Shown here: one piece after another, positions 1 to 10,735 of the stretch
Layout: every line of letters starts with the position of its first letter
Numbering within the stretch: position 1 is the stretch's first letter
NCBI RefSeq assembly: GCF_040054535.1
Contig: NC_090787.1
Span: forward strand, 14,205,001-14,269,000
DNA: 64,000 nt
DNA from: Antennarius striatus
Lineage: Eukaryota; Chordata; Actinopteri; Lophiiformes; Antennariidae
Direction: 5' to 3'
Made by a program: the position numbers and the translations under genes
Notes under the pieces: generated by a model
Told to the model about the DNA's origin: nothing
The model's input: the letters and a program-made list of their open reading frames with translations, nothing else
Database searches by the model: none

Positions 1-248
1 CTGCTTCTGCTAGTGAACAAACAAGCAAACAAACAAACAAACAAATAAAAATGAATAAAATCAGAACAAGGCAGTCAGAACTACAATATCCCAACAAAGG
101 AAAGTTCAGGGTACCCTGAAAGCAGTACCTGACAAATGCATAGCTATGACCGTTTTTGGTATGTTAAAGGTATGCTCTAGCTTTGATCTTGAATCAAACC
201 TATTGCATAAGTAGAACCTTTTTTGATCTCAAGGGAAACTTGCAAATA

Positions 249-320
249 AGGTTCCACCTAGATTTGAACTCGGATCACTGGATTCAAAGTCCAGAGTGCA
301 CACCATTGCACCAAGGAACC
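249..320 (-). tRNA. tRNA-Gln (TTG)-like, best preserved copy
   Basis: The minus strand folds as a 72-nt tRNA. The anticodon arm is CTGGA, loop CTTTGAA with anticodon TTG, TCCAG. The D-arm has GTGC/GCAC and the T-loop is TTCAAAT. The acceptor halves GGTTCCT and TGGAACC pair except at position 7, and the T-stem has one G-A mismatch. It closely resembles vertebrate tRNA-Gln(TTG) as I recall it. It sits in a tandem array of related units, so it may be a SINE head rather than a working tRNA gene. Confidence 0.5.
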
Positions 321-671
321 ATATGGGAAATGTAAGTAGACAAACAAACAAACAAACAAAGAAACAAAGAAACAAAGAAACAAAGAAACAAAGAAACAAA
401 GAAACAAAGAAACAAAGAAACAAACAAACAAACAAACAAATGAAAACAAACTAAAAACAAACAACAACAAAACAAGACAGAACAAAACAAGGCAGTCAGA
501 ACTACAATATCCCCCAAAGGGTATGTCAGGGTACCATGAAATTAGTGCCTGACAAGTGCATGGCTTTGATCTTTCACGTTAGGTTAAAGCTATGCACTAG
601 CTACGACCACGGATCAAAGCTAGTGCGTGGGTAGATCATTTTCTGATCTCATGGGAAACTCGCAATTAAGA

Positions 672-742
672 AAGTTCCGCCGAGATTTAAACTCGATCAC
701 TGGATCCAAAGTCCACAGTGCTAACCGTTACATCATGGAACC
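672..742 (-). pseudogene. tRNA-Gln-like head of unit 2, degraded
   Basis: It has the same layout as the copy at 249-320 with further substitutions. The anticodon loop reads CTTTGGA (TTG kept), the anticodon stem is disturbed (GTGGA against TCCAG), and a base is missing before the T-stem. It is best read as a SINE head or tRNA pseudogene. Confidence 0.5.
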
Positions 743-995
743 ATATGGCTATTATAAGTAAACAAACAAAGTAATACAAAGCAAACAAATAAATAAAAAG
801 AAACAAAAACAAAACATGGCATTCAGAGACCACAAAATCACATGACGGATTGGTCAGGGTACCCTGAAAGTAGTATGTGACAAGTACAGTAGCTTTGACC
901 GTTTTTGGTAGGTCAAAGGTATGCTATAGCCTGGAATCAAAGCTATCGCATAGATAGAACCTTGGTTTGATCTCAAGGGAAACTTGCAAATAAGA

Positions 996-1068
996 AGGTT
1001 CCACTGAGCTTTGAACTCGGATCACTGGAGTCAAGAGTCCAGTGTGCTAACCATTACATCACTGAACC
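996..1068 (-). pseudogene. tRNA-Gln-like head of unit 3, degraded
   Basis: A GGTTCA start and an AATGGTTAGCAC D-arm are visible. The anticodon arm has an 8-nt loop (CTGGA, CTCTTGAC, TCCAG), so no normal anticodon is presented. A B-box-like GAGTTCAAA is retained. Confidence 0.5.
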
Positions 1069-1346
1069 ATAGGGTAAATGCAAGAAGACAAACAAACAAA
1101 CTAGCAAAAACAAACTAAGAAAATAGAAAAACAAAAACAAAACAAGACAGAACAAAACAAGGCAGTAAGAACTACAATATCCCACAAAGGGTAGGTCAGG
1201 GTACACTGAAAGTAGTACCTGAGAAGTGCATCGCTTTGACATTTCAGGGTACAGTATGTCAATGCTCTGCACTAGCTTTGACCATGGATCAAAGCTAGTG
1301 CATAGGTACAACTTTCTTTGACCTCAAGGGAAACTTGCAAATAAGA

Positions 1347-1418
1347 AGGTTCCACCAAGATTTGAACTCAGATTACTGGATTCAGAGTCCAGGGTGCTAA
1401 CCATTACACCATGATATC
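1347..1418 (-). pseudogene. tRNA-Gln (CTG)-like head of unit 4
   Basis: The anticodon arm CTGGA-CTCTGAA-TCCAG is intact and presents CTG, a glutamine anticodon. The D-arm AATGGTTAGC and T-arm (CTGAG, TTCAAAT, CTTGG) pair with wobbles. The 5' acceptor strand is GATATCA and no longer pairs with TGGAACC, so it is probably not functional. Confidence 0.5.
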
Positions 1419-1430
1419 ATAGTTCAAATG

Positions 1431-2571
1431 TTTGTTTCATCTTTCTATCTGCAACGGTTGCGAAATTATTTTGGTGGACATGAACGAATGGACGAACAAT
1501 GGGACAAACACACAAAATACTGAAAATAACAATACATCACCGTTTTGAAGCGGGATGTAACAAAACATTGGTCCGAATATGTGCAATAATTTTTTACATC
1601 CCACTTCAAAGTGATGATGCTATGTAATTGTCAGCGTTTCTGTGTTCGTCCGTTAGTCAGTTCGTCCGTCCGCCAAATATCTTCAGGCAGCGGTAGCCGC
1701 CACCAAATTTATTTGAAGCTGTTTTGTTTCAGCTTGGTAGTTAGTTTTGATGCATGTGCTTACATATTTTTTTCTATTCAGGGCAGGGGTAGCAGTTAAG
1801 TGCCACCCCATTTGTTTTTTAATCAAAATTTGTAGTTAGTTTTGGTGAATACTTCTGTGTCTGCTTTCTTTCAATCCAGGGTTTGATGTAACATTACACA
1901 TGAAAGTCACCTAAGGTTCTTTACTTTCTGTATCAGAATTGACAGCTAATTTCGGTTATCTGACTTTAATTGTGGGGTTTTAGTTGGTATTACATGTGAA
2001 AATTTCCTCAGATGTTTTTCGTCTCGGTTTTTTCTAAAGTTTAGTTTCAGTTTTTGAAAAACATGTTAACTTGTTTAATAGAACTTTGCTGGTCTTCTGG
2101 GAAACTTGTAAATAAGCATGTTCCACTGCAATTTTATTCAGGTTGCTGGATTCAAAGACAAGAGTGCTAACCATTACATGGTGTAATTGTCCAGGTATTG
2201 TTATACCAGGACAATGGTCCAGGTATGACAATACGGGGACCATTGTTATTTACTATTATTGCTGTAAATAGCAATAGACAAAGAATTGTACGTCCCTTCT
2301 GATTAACAAATGATTTTTAAACATTTTTTAAGTAGAATTTGTTGTATAGTCACTAAAGGGTAACGGTGGCTGTTTCAAAATAGGTAATTAGTTTTAGTGC
2401 ATGTGTTTGGTTTTTTTCAACATTGGAAAAGCTGAATTATCAGCACGTAGCATGAAAGTGTATTTTTGTATTTCTCTTCTGGATAATAATAATTGAAATT
2501 GGATTTGTAGGTAGAAATCCCTGTATTATCAGTACTTAGTATGATAGAAAATAGTTAACCCTCATCATTTA
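1431..2571. other. Intergenic sequence with one decayed tRNA-Gln relic
   Basis: I see no gene here. A strongly degraded minus-strand copy of the tRNA-Gln-like head lies at about 2119-2196 (TAATGGTTAGCACTC and TTTGAATCCAGC are still readable). It is preceded by part of the same body (GAAACTTGTAAATAAG). The rest is AT-rich with no supported feature. Confidence 0.5.
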
Positions 2572-2870
2572 TCCATCCATCCATTTTCCTTTAAGTGAGA
2601 TGATCACAATTGTTTTGTATATAGCCACTTATCCGCCTTGTGGGTCATGGGTATGCTGGAGCTAATCCCAGCTGGATGCCAACAACTGCTCATTGCATGG
2701 CCACATGACAGACAAAGAGACACACTCACACTTGGGTACAAATTGACCAAAAGTGCATGTCTTTCAAGTAAGCTCGAGATAACTTAAAATTTTCACTTGG
2801 AAAGGAATCAAAGCCAAACCCTTGTTGCTGTGAGGTGAAAGTGCTACCTAACCTGCTCCCAACCAGGTTA
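2572..2870 (-). repeat. Dispersed fish repeat, '(GAAT)n-tail' family, copy 1
   Basis: ATCCATCCATCCATTTTCC is followed by a 'gtgggtcatggg ... ctggagctaatcccagctgg' segment and degenerate 'cacactcaca' and 'tgctgtgaggtgaaagtgct' phrases. The same word order recurs at 16570-16770, 16840-17015, 37515-37640, 39001-39362 and 45612-45840. That makes this a diverged copy of one dispersed, probably non-LTR-derived, repeat. Confidence 0.55.
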
Positions 2871-2905
2871 ATTCCAGACAATCAGTGTCTGGTATAACAA
2901 ACTCA

Positions 2906-2977
2906 GGTTCAGTGGTGTAATGGTTAGCACTCTGGACTCAGAATCCAGTCATCCCAGTTCAAATGTAGGTGGAGCCT
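2906..2977 (+). pseudogene. tRNA-Gln-like pseudogene with a CAG anticodon triplet
   Basis: The plus strand reads as a 72-nt tRNA-Gln-type sequence starting GGTTCAGTGGTGTAATGG. The anticodon loop is CTCAGAA, presenting CAG (a leucine anticodon) on a glutamine-type body. The T-stem has two mismatches (CCCAG against GTAGG). This looks like a decayed pseudogene or SINE head, in the opposite orientation to the array at 1-1430. Confidence 0.5.
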
Positions 2978-3082
2978 TCTTACTCTTTATATGCAAACAA
3001 GTGACAGGCACATTCTGAAATTACTGTAAGTATCTTGTATAAAAGATATCACAGGAAATGGGGTAGAGTGTAACCTCTACAT

Positions 3083-3128
3083 ATTATACAATTTCCTCTG
3101 GGATTAATAAAGTATCTATCTATCATAT
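3083..3128 (+). repeat. Retroelement 3' tail with (ATCT)n
   Basis: ACAATTTCCTCTGGGATTAA is followed by a TAAAGT link and ATCTATC repeats. The same tail occurs at 56957-57112, where the (ATCT)n is much longer. It is a common 3' end of fish non-LTR elements that seeds microsatellites. Confidence 0.6.
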
Positions 3129-4084
3129 GAGAAGTGGATGGGTATAGTGGAGGAGGTTTACATAATGGAGAGGTTGGCTCATCATGTAAGACTGCAGGAA
3201 ACTCACATTTATGCTGTGAATGGATTTCTTTTTCACTTCAGCAGAATATAATTTGAAAATAATTTAACAGGCTTCTAATTCACTTGCAATCTGGTGGAAC
3301 TCCTCCTCGGCTCTGACATGCGAGACGTACTGTGTGCAAAAAAACTCAGTTCGCAAAAATAAATGAATAAATAAACACCATACCTGGTGGGATGCTGCTG
3401 ATGTGGGATTGGGTCAGGTCAAGGATGTACAATGATTTGGGAGGTGAACAGTTACCGATCATAAAGAGAACTGTCTGGGTATGACGGAACTTCTGATAAT
3501 ATTTAAATCTATGTCAATTAATGCTTCATCAATTGGATCCTCATTACACGGACATGCCATGTTTGCCTCTAAATAATGGACTGATTTTTTGAATGCTCAA
3601 ACAGAACTGCAGTAAAACCCATCATCCGACAGACCAAGGAAATGAAACATGACTGGTTTTGAAGGAGGAGTCAGAGGAAACCCTGATTTTATGGAGTAAA
3701 ACCTGCTTTCTACCAGGTTAGTTCCAGAGAGTCTGTTGCTGCGGTAACAAAATCAGAGGTTCAGTTACCTCTCAAAAGTCAAAGTCAAAGTGAATTTTTA
3801 TTCTCTCATGAAACAGACTAGATTTACTCGTATCACTCTGGTAAGGTTACCTCTGTTTTTTTTTCAAACCAGGATTTGGGTTTCCTTCATTTCAGGCTTA
3901 GCAAACTCAGTTTTCACTAAACCTGATTCTTGAAACGGACCTTTGATCCATACTCTTTACAACATTTACTCTAAGTGAAATCTAATGTGAGTTTCTACAT
4001 CAGTAAGTCAGGTTTGCTCCATTTCTGCTCATTCATTTACAATTTATCTGCAAACTGGGTCCCATTCTGAAACACCAGTTTTGA
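3129..4084. other. Intergenic sequence, no gene seen
   Basis: I see no coding exon. A short motif near 3776 (AGTCAAAGTCAAAGTGAATT) looks like a retroelement tail fragment. The remainder is unassigned. Confidence 0.4.
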
Positions 4085-4500
4085 TGGGACGCACATGTTG
4101 GATCGACTGCGTCCAGCGTTCCACCACCGCGCAATCCGAGTCCAGGACTTGTGAGTGTCCAGAGCCGTGTTCCGTGGGGAGCCCCTCTCCTCTGGTGGAT
4201 CCACTCCGGCTCTTTCTTCCCGCTCGAAGCCCATCTTGCTGCAGGGAGGAGCGAGCGGAGTGCAGCTGAGCCGATCGGAGCATCTCAGCCCGCATTCAAG
4301 GAAACAGACAAACACAGCACTTTCTGACTTTCTGTCATGTTTTATCATCCGTGCAGCTCACGTCTCCAATAAGAAGAAATTCGCGCATTCGATGTTCACT
4401 ATTATGGAAGCGGCTTGTCTCTGAAAAGCAGGGAATCTGATCCCAGTCTAGGGGATACCTACACCTCCATTCGTTCCTGCGCAAAGAAAGCGCATCTGTG
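4085..4500 (+). promoter_or_regulatory. Candidate osbpl6 CpG promoter and non-coding first exon
   Basis: This is the one clearly CpG-enriched stretch upstream of osbpl6, with repeated CG dinucleotides between 4090 and 4300 (GGGACGCAC, CCGCGCAATCCGAG, GAGCGAGCGGAG). A good splice donor follows at 4501 (CATCTGTG then GTAAGG). The acceptor that opens the exon with the osbpl6 start codon is at 10649, so a 5' UTR exon ending at 4500 would fit. The transcription start is not visible, and no TATA box was identified. This assignment is inferred from base composition and the donor alone. Confidence 0.35.
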
Positions 4501-4579
4501 GTAAGGCTGTAAGCTTCCTTCCTCTATTCCAAGGCAATACAGGTTGTACTTATGTAATTGGAATGTTATACAGTGGGGT

Positions 4580-4583
4580 ATCG

Positions 4584-4635
<52 letters not shown>
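4580..4635. repeat. (GT)n microsatellite
   Basis: Interrupted GT dinucleotide repeat, about 25 units, with one TTTG interruption. Confidence 0.9.
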
Positions 4636-4636
<1 letters not shown>

Positions 4637-7600
4637 CCCCTGCTGTGGTGCACCCCCAGCATCTCATCCCTTTTTATTTGCATCCTGAGTGAATCACCGA
4701 GGACCAGCCAGACATCAGCGCCGAGCCTCAGCGCGCTGCTGCCGGGGTGACTCAGAGATGAAATAACCCACAAATCATGACACCCAACACAACAGCATCC
4801 GAGCCATGTGCCTAGGACCCCCACCCCCCCCAGACATGAATTGTGTTGTTGAGTCAATAACAATCAGGCATCTAACTCTGGAGCTCAGTAGGATGATGTA
4901 ATGCGTCACCAGCATTTTCACCTTTTTAAAACACCAGCTTCATGGCTTCCCCATCCTCAGCCAATTTTGTAAAACGTTCTCCTCACATAGACTATGAATG
5001 ATGACCGAGATCTCCACTCATTGTTATTCATATTTCACCCATTACGCCAACTCCAGTGAAAGTCATCCAACTTCTGCCACGTCCAGGATCGCTCCCTTTC
5101 AACTGAAGGTCAGCCGGTGACTTTGCAACACAGATATAAGAAGAGCAGAAGAGACTTGAAAGCGTTTGTTGTCTGATGATTTTCATGCATTATTGAATAG
5201 ACGCTACAGTATTTTGATCAGCGTTGAAGATTGATTTTCCGACATACTTCTTGGCCTGGCCTGAAGAAGCATCACGCTGAAGATATCCCTGTCCCATTTA
5301 GTGTAGGTTTTGCACATCCTCTGTGCCCAACCCTCTCACGAAGGGAGGATGAGCAGAGGACAGCTTCTCTTTGATGTGCACATTATTGGATTCAGATTGT
5401 CCTTTCAACACGTGATGTTGAAACTGTCAGCAAGGATTAAAGCAAGATAATTACTCCCCGTGACTCTATTAGCTGGAATGTTCAGACACCAAGTTTGTAA
5501 TCAGTTAATAATGCAAAAGCAGTTGTCAGACTCTTAATATGGTTTTAAGGTTTATGATTCAATAATGCGTTCAATATAATGCGTTAATAATTGGTTTGTG
5601 ATAAATCTGTAATATACTTGGGAAAAAAATAGTTATTTTCTGGCTTCTCATGTAGTTGACTTGAAATGAGAACCGTCAAAGTTTGTTTTTGTATCAGGAA
5701 GCAGAAATCTGAATCATATGTTTGAGTTCTTTATCCCCGCCAGGAACTGAAGTTGAGCAGTTGTTCTGATGGAATGGGCTTCTCCCATCACTTAATCTCA
5801 TGACTGAAGCATTTAACTCATGTGCTGTTCACACTGACGGTCATACTAGATGTTCATGTGTTTATCCCGAACACCCAGGTCAACGGAAATGAGTGACTTC
5901 AGACACTAGCTGTCCTTGAAGACCCTGTAATATAATCTTGGGACGTGAGTTTGCTTTTGTTGGCCTGCTTTAATTATGTAGTGGGGGGGGGGGTCCAACT
6001 CGGTTCACCGATGAGTGCTGGTGATGATGTGATTATAGTTGGTGGCTGGGATGTGGTGACAACACAAACCTGTGTGTCTGTCTGCCTTCTTGCTGTGGTA
6101 CAGATGAGCTGTGCAGTTTTTTGATTAATGTGTGCTGTGGGCAAACATCCAAACACGCAACAGGAAGTCGTCTCTAATGGTTTCCTTTTTAGTTTTCATT
6201 GCTTTTTGCCTATGGCCCTCATGGCGCTGCTTGACATATTGGGTGCTTACATGTTACATTTGTTTTCTTCACCTGCCTTGGATCTCAGGGAGCGTGGGTT
6301 GGATTTCTGTCCTCCTCTTGTCGTCTCTCCAGACTGCTTGACCCACATCAGGACAGATGATTGTTACTCATTTCTTTGTGATGATGAATGTTGTTGGACT
6401 CGGCACACATTCGGCTACATAAGCCTGTCGTAACTCAGCATTCTGTTCTTGACCTTGCTGTGGAACAAACAGGTGGAAGCGAGACTTTATAGTCGTCAGG
6501 AAACATCATAAAGAAGCTGTATCCTGTAGAATAAAAGCTAACCGTCATAGGCACGTAAAACACTAATGTCACTCAGTTATCTCATTGGATTAGATTTTTA
6601 GAAATGTATTTTTGTCCAAGAGTTATACAAAAAATGGAAAAAATAATATGAACTACTAGATATTGCTCTGATCTATTAGTATTGACTAGAGGTACAAATC
6701 CTCACCTAAATTCTGCTCACATGCTGAAACAAGAAGTGCTTGGGTCTTTTTTGTTAACTCAGCTACAGTTTCAGACCATCACCAGAGTAGGGAGTAAATA
6801 AATAGAAGTTACTGAACCATTCATGATAAAATCAGGCAGCAGACGAGCTTATTTACAGAAAGGATTCATTGTGGTTTGCAAGGCACTGGCACAGCGAGGA
6901 GTGTGTGAAGCGTTTTACAAACTGTTTTTTTTTTGCTTTAAAAAAAAGAGCATTTATTTTAGAACAATTATTCATTATATTAATTACCAACTGAATAGAT
7001 TAAAATATATTTGCCATGACGACAATGGCCATTCAAGGTACATTTCTTCTGTGAGATGGATATTTGTGAAAAACAAAACAAAACAAAAAACTATGTACCA
7101 CTGACATTTTACTTTAACTTGAGGCATGTAAAGAATGAGGGCAGAGTTCCGTTCCCCAGATGGCTTCATTCTCGCTCCATTGTTGCTTTGCAGAACTCAA
7201 AGCTCATCTTTGTCCAGTGGGGGCTTAAAATGTCCCAACCACATGAGATCAGTAGAAAACGAAGCACACAGAACACTGATTCATACTTCAAAAACCACTC
7301 GTCATGTTAGATGGAATTGGATGGTTATGTTTCATAGATATTTCATAGATTTGTTTTGAACAGTCTGCTCTCTGGACACAACTTTTCAGCTTCACAGAGG
7401 GTTCCATTGGGTTTCTGTGTCTGTCAAAGAGCTGAAATGTCTGCTGATGTGGTTAAGCGCTGTATAAATAAAGGTTGATTGATTGATTGGTTGATTGATT
7501 GAATGGTATCCCCCTCAGCTTTCTTTGTTCTGCATGAAACATTTTGCTAGCAGTGTAGAAAAAAACCCACACACACCAAAAGACCCATGAACACGCTCAC

Positions 7601-10600
7601 CCGTCAGTGCCATCAAGTGACAAATGTATAATACAACAGTAGAAAAAAAACAAAACAGCAAGTTATAGAAATTCATGAACACAAACTAAAGCTCTCAAAC
7701 CAAATTCAGATTTTATTTTTATTTTAAGTCACATCTGCATTCATCCCACTAAGTGCTGAAGCAGTATCCTCTTCTATCTGGAACACATTTCATTTGGCTG
7801 GATGGAATCTTTTCTACACTGATAAAATATCTCATCTACACGTCACAGTTTATCCATTAGTTATTGACAAGGTCAGTAGTGTTTCATAGAGGATAGCTGA
7901 TATATTTAATCCAGGTTCCAGGTTCTTGCACATGAGCCCTTTATATCAATGGGACAGTGTCATTAAAAACACCGCTGAACCATTCATGGTCATCAACAGA
8001 AAATTAATTGGGAATGTTTTTGGAATGTTTTTTCAGTTTCTGTTGAGCAAATACTAAAAGTCACTTATGCTAGTAAAGATAAATGTAAATGATTAGTATG
8101 AATGTTATCAATAGCCAAATGATTAATTTATTCATCCAGAATCAATAAAAACAAAATCTTTATTCATTGTAGTCCTACACTAAAGAATGAGTGTTATTTG
8201 TCTTTAAGCAGTAATGTTCAGTATAACAAAACACACCGCTGGTGTTCATGGTGGTGAAGTTATTGCTTTTGCAAGAGGTTTCACTTCACTTTTATTTACA
8301 GCGGTTCTACTTGTTTTGGCATCTTTCCACACTTTTAATGTGCTTACAGCATACTGTTGATGTCTTTAATTTTCAGTAACTCTATAGCTCACTCTCTGGG
8401 CTGGACGGGGCGTTAAAACTGTTAGGTTTACATTAAAATCATTCCTCCCTGCTGCTTCTTATTAGGTCAAGGAGAGTGGATCTGTTAAATAGGTTAAGTG
8501 GCGTACATTGCCTGGATGGACTTAGTGCCTTGTGTTACAGTAGCTTAGATCCCAGAAAGCTAAGACAGAGGAGGGATGATGACAGTGAGGGATCTGAATA
8601 TCAGATTATAGCTGGAGTGAGCTACACAGTTACATGTGACAGTACGTTCTGCTGAAGTATGCAGAACTGGCCACTAGAAACTGGGGGGTGGAGGGGCGGG
8701 TCAGCGTGAAGGAGTTCCCTGACAAATAGGAAAGCACCTCTGTCAGTTTAAACTACAGGTGAGTATACAAAAGTCCAAAAACACAGTCTGACGTGACACA
8801 TGCATCACTGTCTGACCGTCCCGTCCATTCTGTGTAGCTTTTAGTAAATATAGACGAATCAGCAATGGACTGTTGTGAATGTGTTCGTCAATAATAAAAC
8901 ATACAAATGGCGGTAATCAAAAACATTCAGTGTGCTGTCAAAAAAGACAAAAAAGTGAAACCTGACATTTGAGAAGCTGTAAAAAGTGTGTTTATAAAAT
9001 ACAGAATGAAAAGTCTGCCAGTCGTCAGGTCAGGCAGCTTTCTCCATTAAACCACACTAGAACTACAATCCTGTCCTCTGTGCCTGACTTGCTCATCGTC
9101 TATCATAACCATGTAATGGTTAAATAGCACTACGTTATCCACAAATATCATGCTGTCAGATAGTTGATCTAAGATATGATGTTATTTCTTCCTTGTAAAG
9201 ACTCGTCTTCTATCTTAATTTATCTGGTGTTGTCTATCTGTCTAGTGTCAGTCTGTCAATGTGTGTTTGTTTTACTAGTTTTACTAGACCTTAAATAATT
9301 ATGTCACTGCAGGTAGTAATAAAACATGGTGTTTCACATCTTGTTATTGTCACTGATGATGGAAATAAGTGCACCCTGTCATCTGAACACAAGGTTTGCA
9401 AAATTTTCAATTCAATTTTGAATTAAGTGTCTTTAGGATGGATTAATTAGTTGATGCTATTCTTAAGCTGGGGTTTCCCCTGGTTTGTGACCGTATAGTA
9501 GAAATGTAGATGCTGTGTTCTATTGATCTGGCCTCCTCATCGTATTACCATCATGATCCTGGGGCTAATGAGATGTTTAATGGTTGATGTTGCACAGTCC
9601 TCTGGGATGACCTCAGGCTGCTCTGGAGGAGGCATGATGACAGTCACACTGAGTTACGTACCTACGATTGTAAGCAACGATGGGTTTCGAACTCACTATC
9701 AATTAATCACATCCGGAAACTAGTCGCATGATCATCAGACACTTATGTGACTCATTGACCTGGAAAATCTGGCCCTATCATTTGGCATTGCTGTGTTCAT
9801 GTTAGACGTGTTATTAATGTGATGATTGTTGCATAAGTTAAACAATATTTCAGTATTCCAAACAATATTAATAGTGTTTTTTTTGTAGGAGTTTCAGTTA
9901 CATTTCGATTTCATAGTAGCATTCTTCTCTCACCACAGCAAATTTTGTGGGAGTCCTATGAATGTGAACATTCTGGATCAAAAAAATGAGGATCAACAGA
10001 TCGAAACCCTTTATCTACCAAGGAACCATATCCAGTAACTTTGTTTTTGATTTGAAGCATAAAACTGAAACTTTTTTCCAAGAAAAAAATATTATTTTCA
10101 TCAATAACACTTTTGGTTTGAAATTTAAATTTCAAAATATTTCACTGAGTGCCATATGAAGAGTTCATACCTCAATCTTGGGTCGATCTTATGGGGATTT
10201 TAAGTTTTGTCCACTCTTCATAGACATTTTCCATAAAGACCCCTGTTCTACAGTGATGAAGAACCCTTTTGTTCAGTTCTGGATCCAGATAAACACCACG
10301 CTATCCTCATCAGATGCTCACCTGTTAGACTTAAAAATCCGTTGGAAAAAAAAGCACAGACAAGTTTGAATTGAACCCCAAAAATTCATAAAATAATAAA
10401 ATAATGTCACCAACAGGTACACGTCTGCTTGAGAGGTGGATTTTTCCCATGGAAGGCTGTCAAATTTCTAAAGAGACTTTGAAACACACTTGATTTCTAG
10501 GCGTTAGGTGTTTATCTGTCCATCAAAGCAGCTACAATTTGTAAATTTTCATCTCCTTTATAATACAAGTAAATATAATGTGAAATGAAGCAGAATAAAG

Positions 10601-10649
10601 AAGAAAGTGAGGAAATGCAGCAGTGTAACTCTGATCTCTTGTTTTTCAG
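4636..10649. other. Putative first intron or upstream region of osbpl6, no coding exon seen
   Basis: About 6 kb of AT-rich sequence in which I recognise no coding exon. A retroelement-type tail lies at 7440-7503 (AGCGCTGTATAAATAAAGG followed by GATT repeats). If the 4085-4500 segment is the first exon, this is mostly intron 1 of the osbpl6 transcript. Confidence 0.4.
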
Positions 10650-10714
10650 ATGAACAGTGAGCAGTGAGGGTGAGAAAGTCTCAGAGGATGCTCCTTATCC
10701 AGGAGGCGTGCTGA
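10650..10714 (+). promoter_or_regulatory. Two short upstream ORFs in the osbpl6 5' leader
   Basis: The exon carrying the start codon opens at 10650 after the acceptor GTTTTTCAG. An ATG at its first base opens a 5-codon ORF (MNSEQ, stop at 10665-10667). A second ATG at 10688 opens an 8-codon ORF (MLLIQEAC, stop at 10712-10714). Both end before the main ATG at 10736, which has a strong context (CCACC before ATG). Short terminated uORFs usually lower initiation at the main start; that effect is an inference here. Confidence 0.5.
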
Positions 10715-10735
10715 GGGACTCAACCGGTGCCCACC

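Larger units (their letters stand above)
14..1430 (-). repeat. Tandem array of four tRNA-Gln-headed SINE-like units
   Basis: Four units of about 320-420 bp lie head to tail at roughly 14-337, 338-757, 758-1078 and 1085-1430. Read on the minus strand, each has a short flank, a tRNA-Gln-like head, a body and a (GTTT)n-type tail. The tail appears on the plus strand as CAAA/GAAA repeats. The body contains the phrase GGCAGTCAGAACTACAATATC and two neighbouring inverted repeats built on the word AGCTTTGA. The flank just outside the tRNA head (GGAACCATATGG and AAATG on the plus strand) is shared between units. That argues for local duplication of one unit, not four independent insertions. tRNA head, structured body and simple tail are the architecture of a tRNA-derived SINE. 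I do not recognise the family. Confidence 0.7.

Noticed and set aside
229..517. Phe/Leu/Cys/Val-rich frames resembling membrane segments
   Set aside because: They are translations of the (GTTT)n-type tails of the repeat units at 1-1430; no start context or homology.
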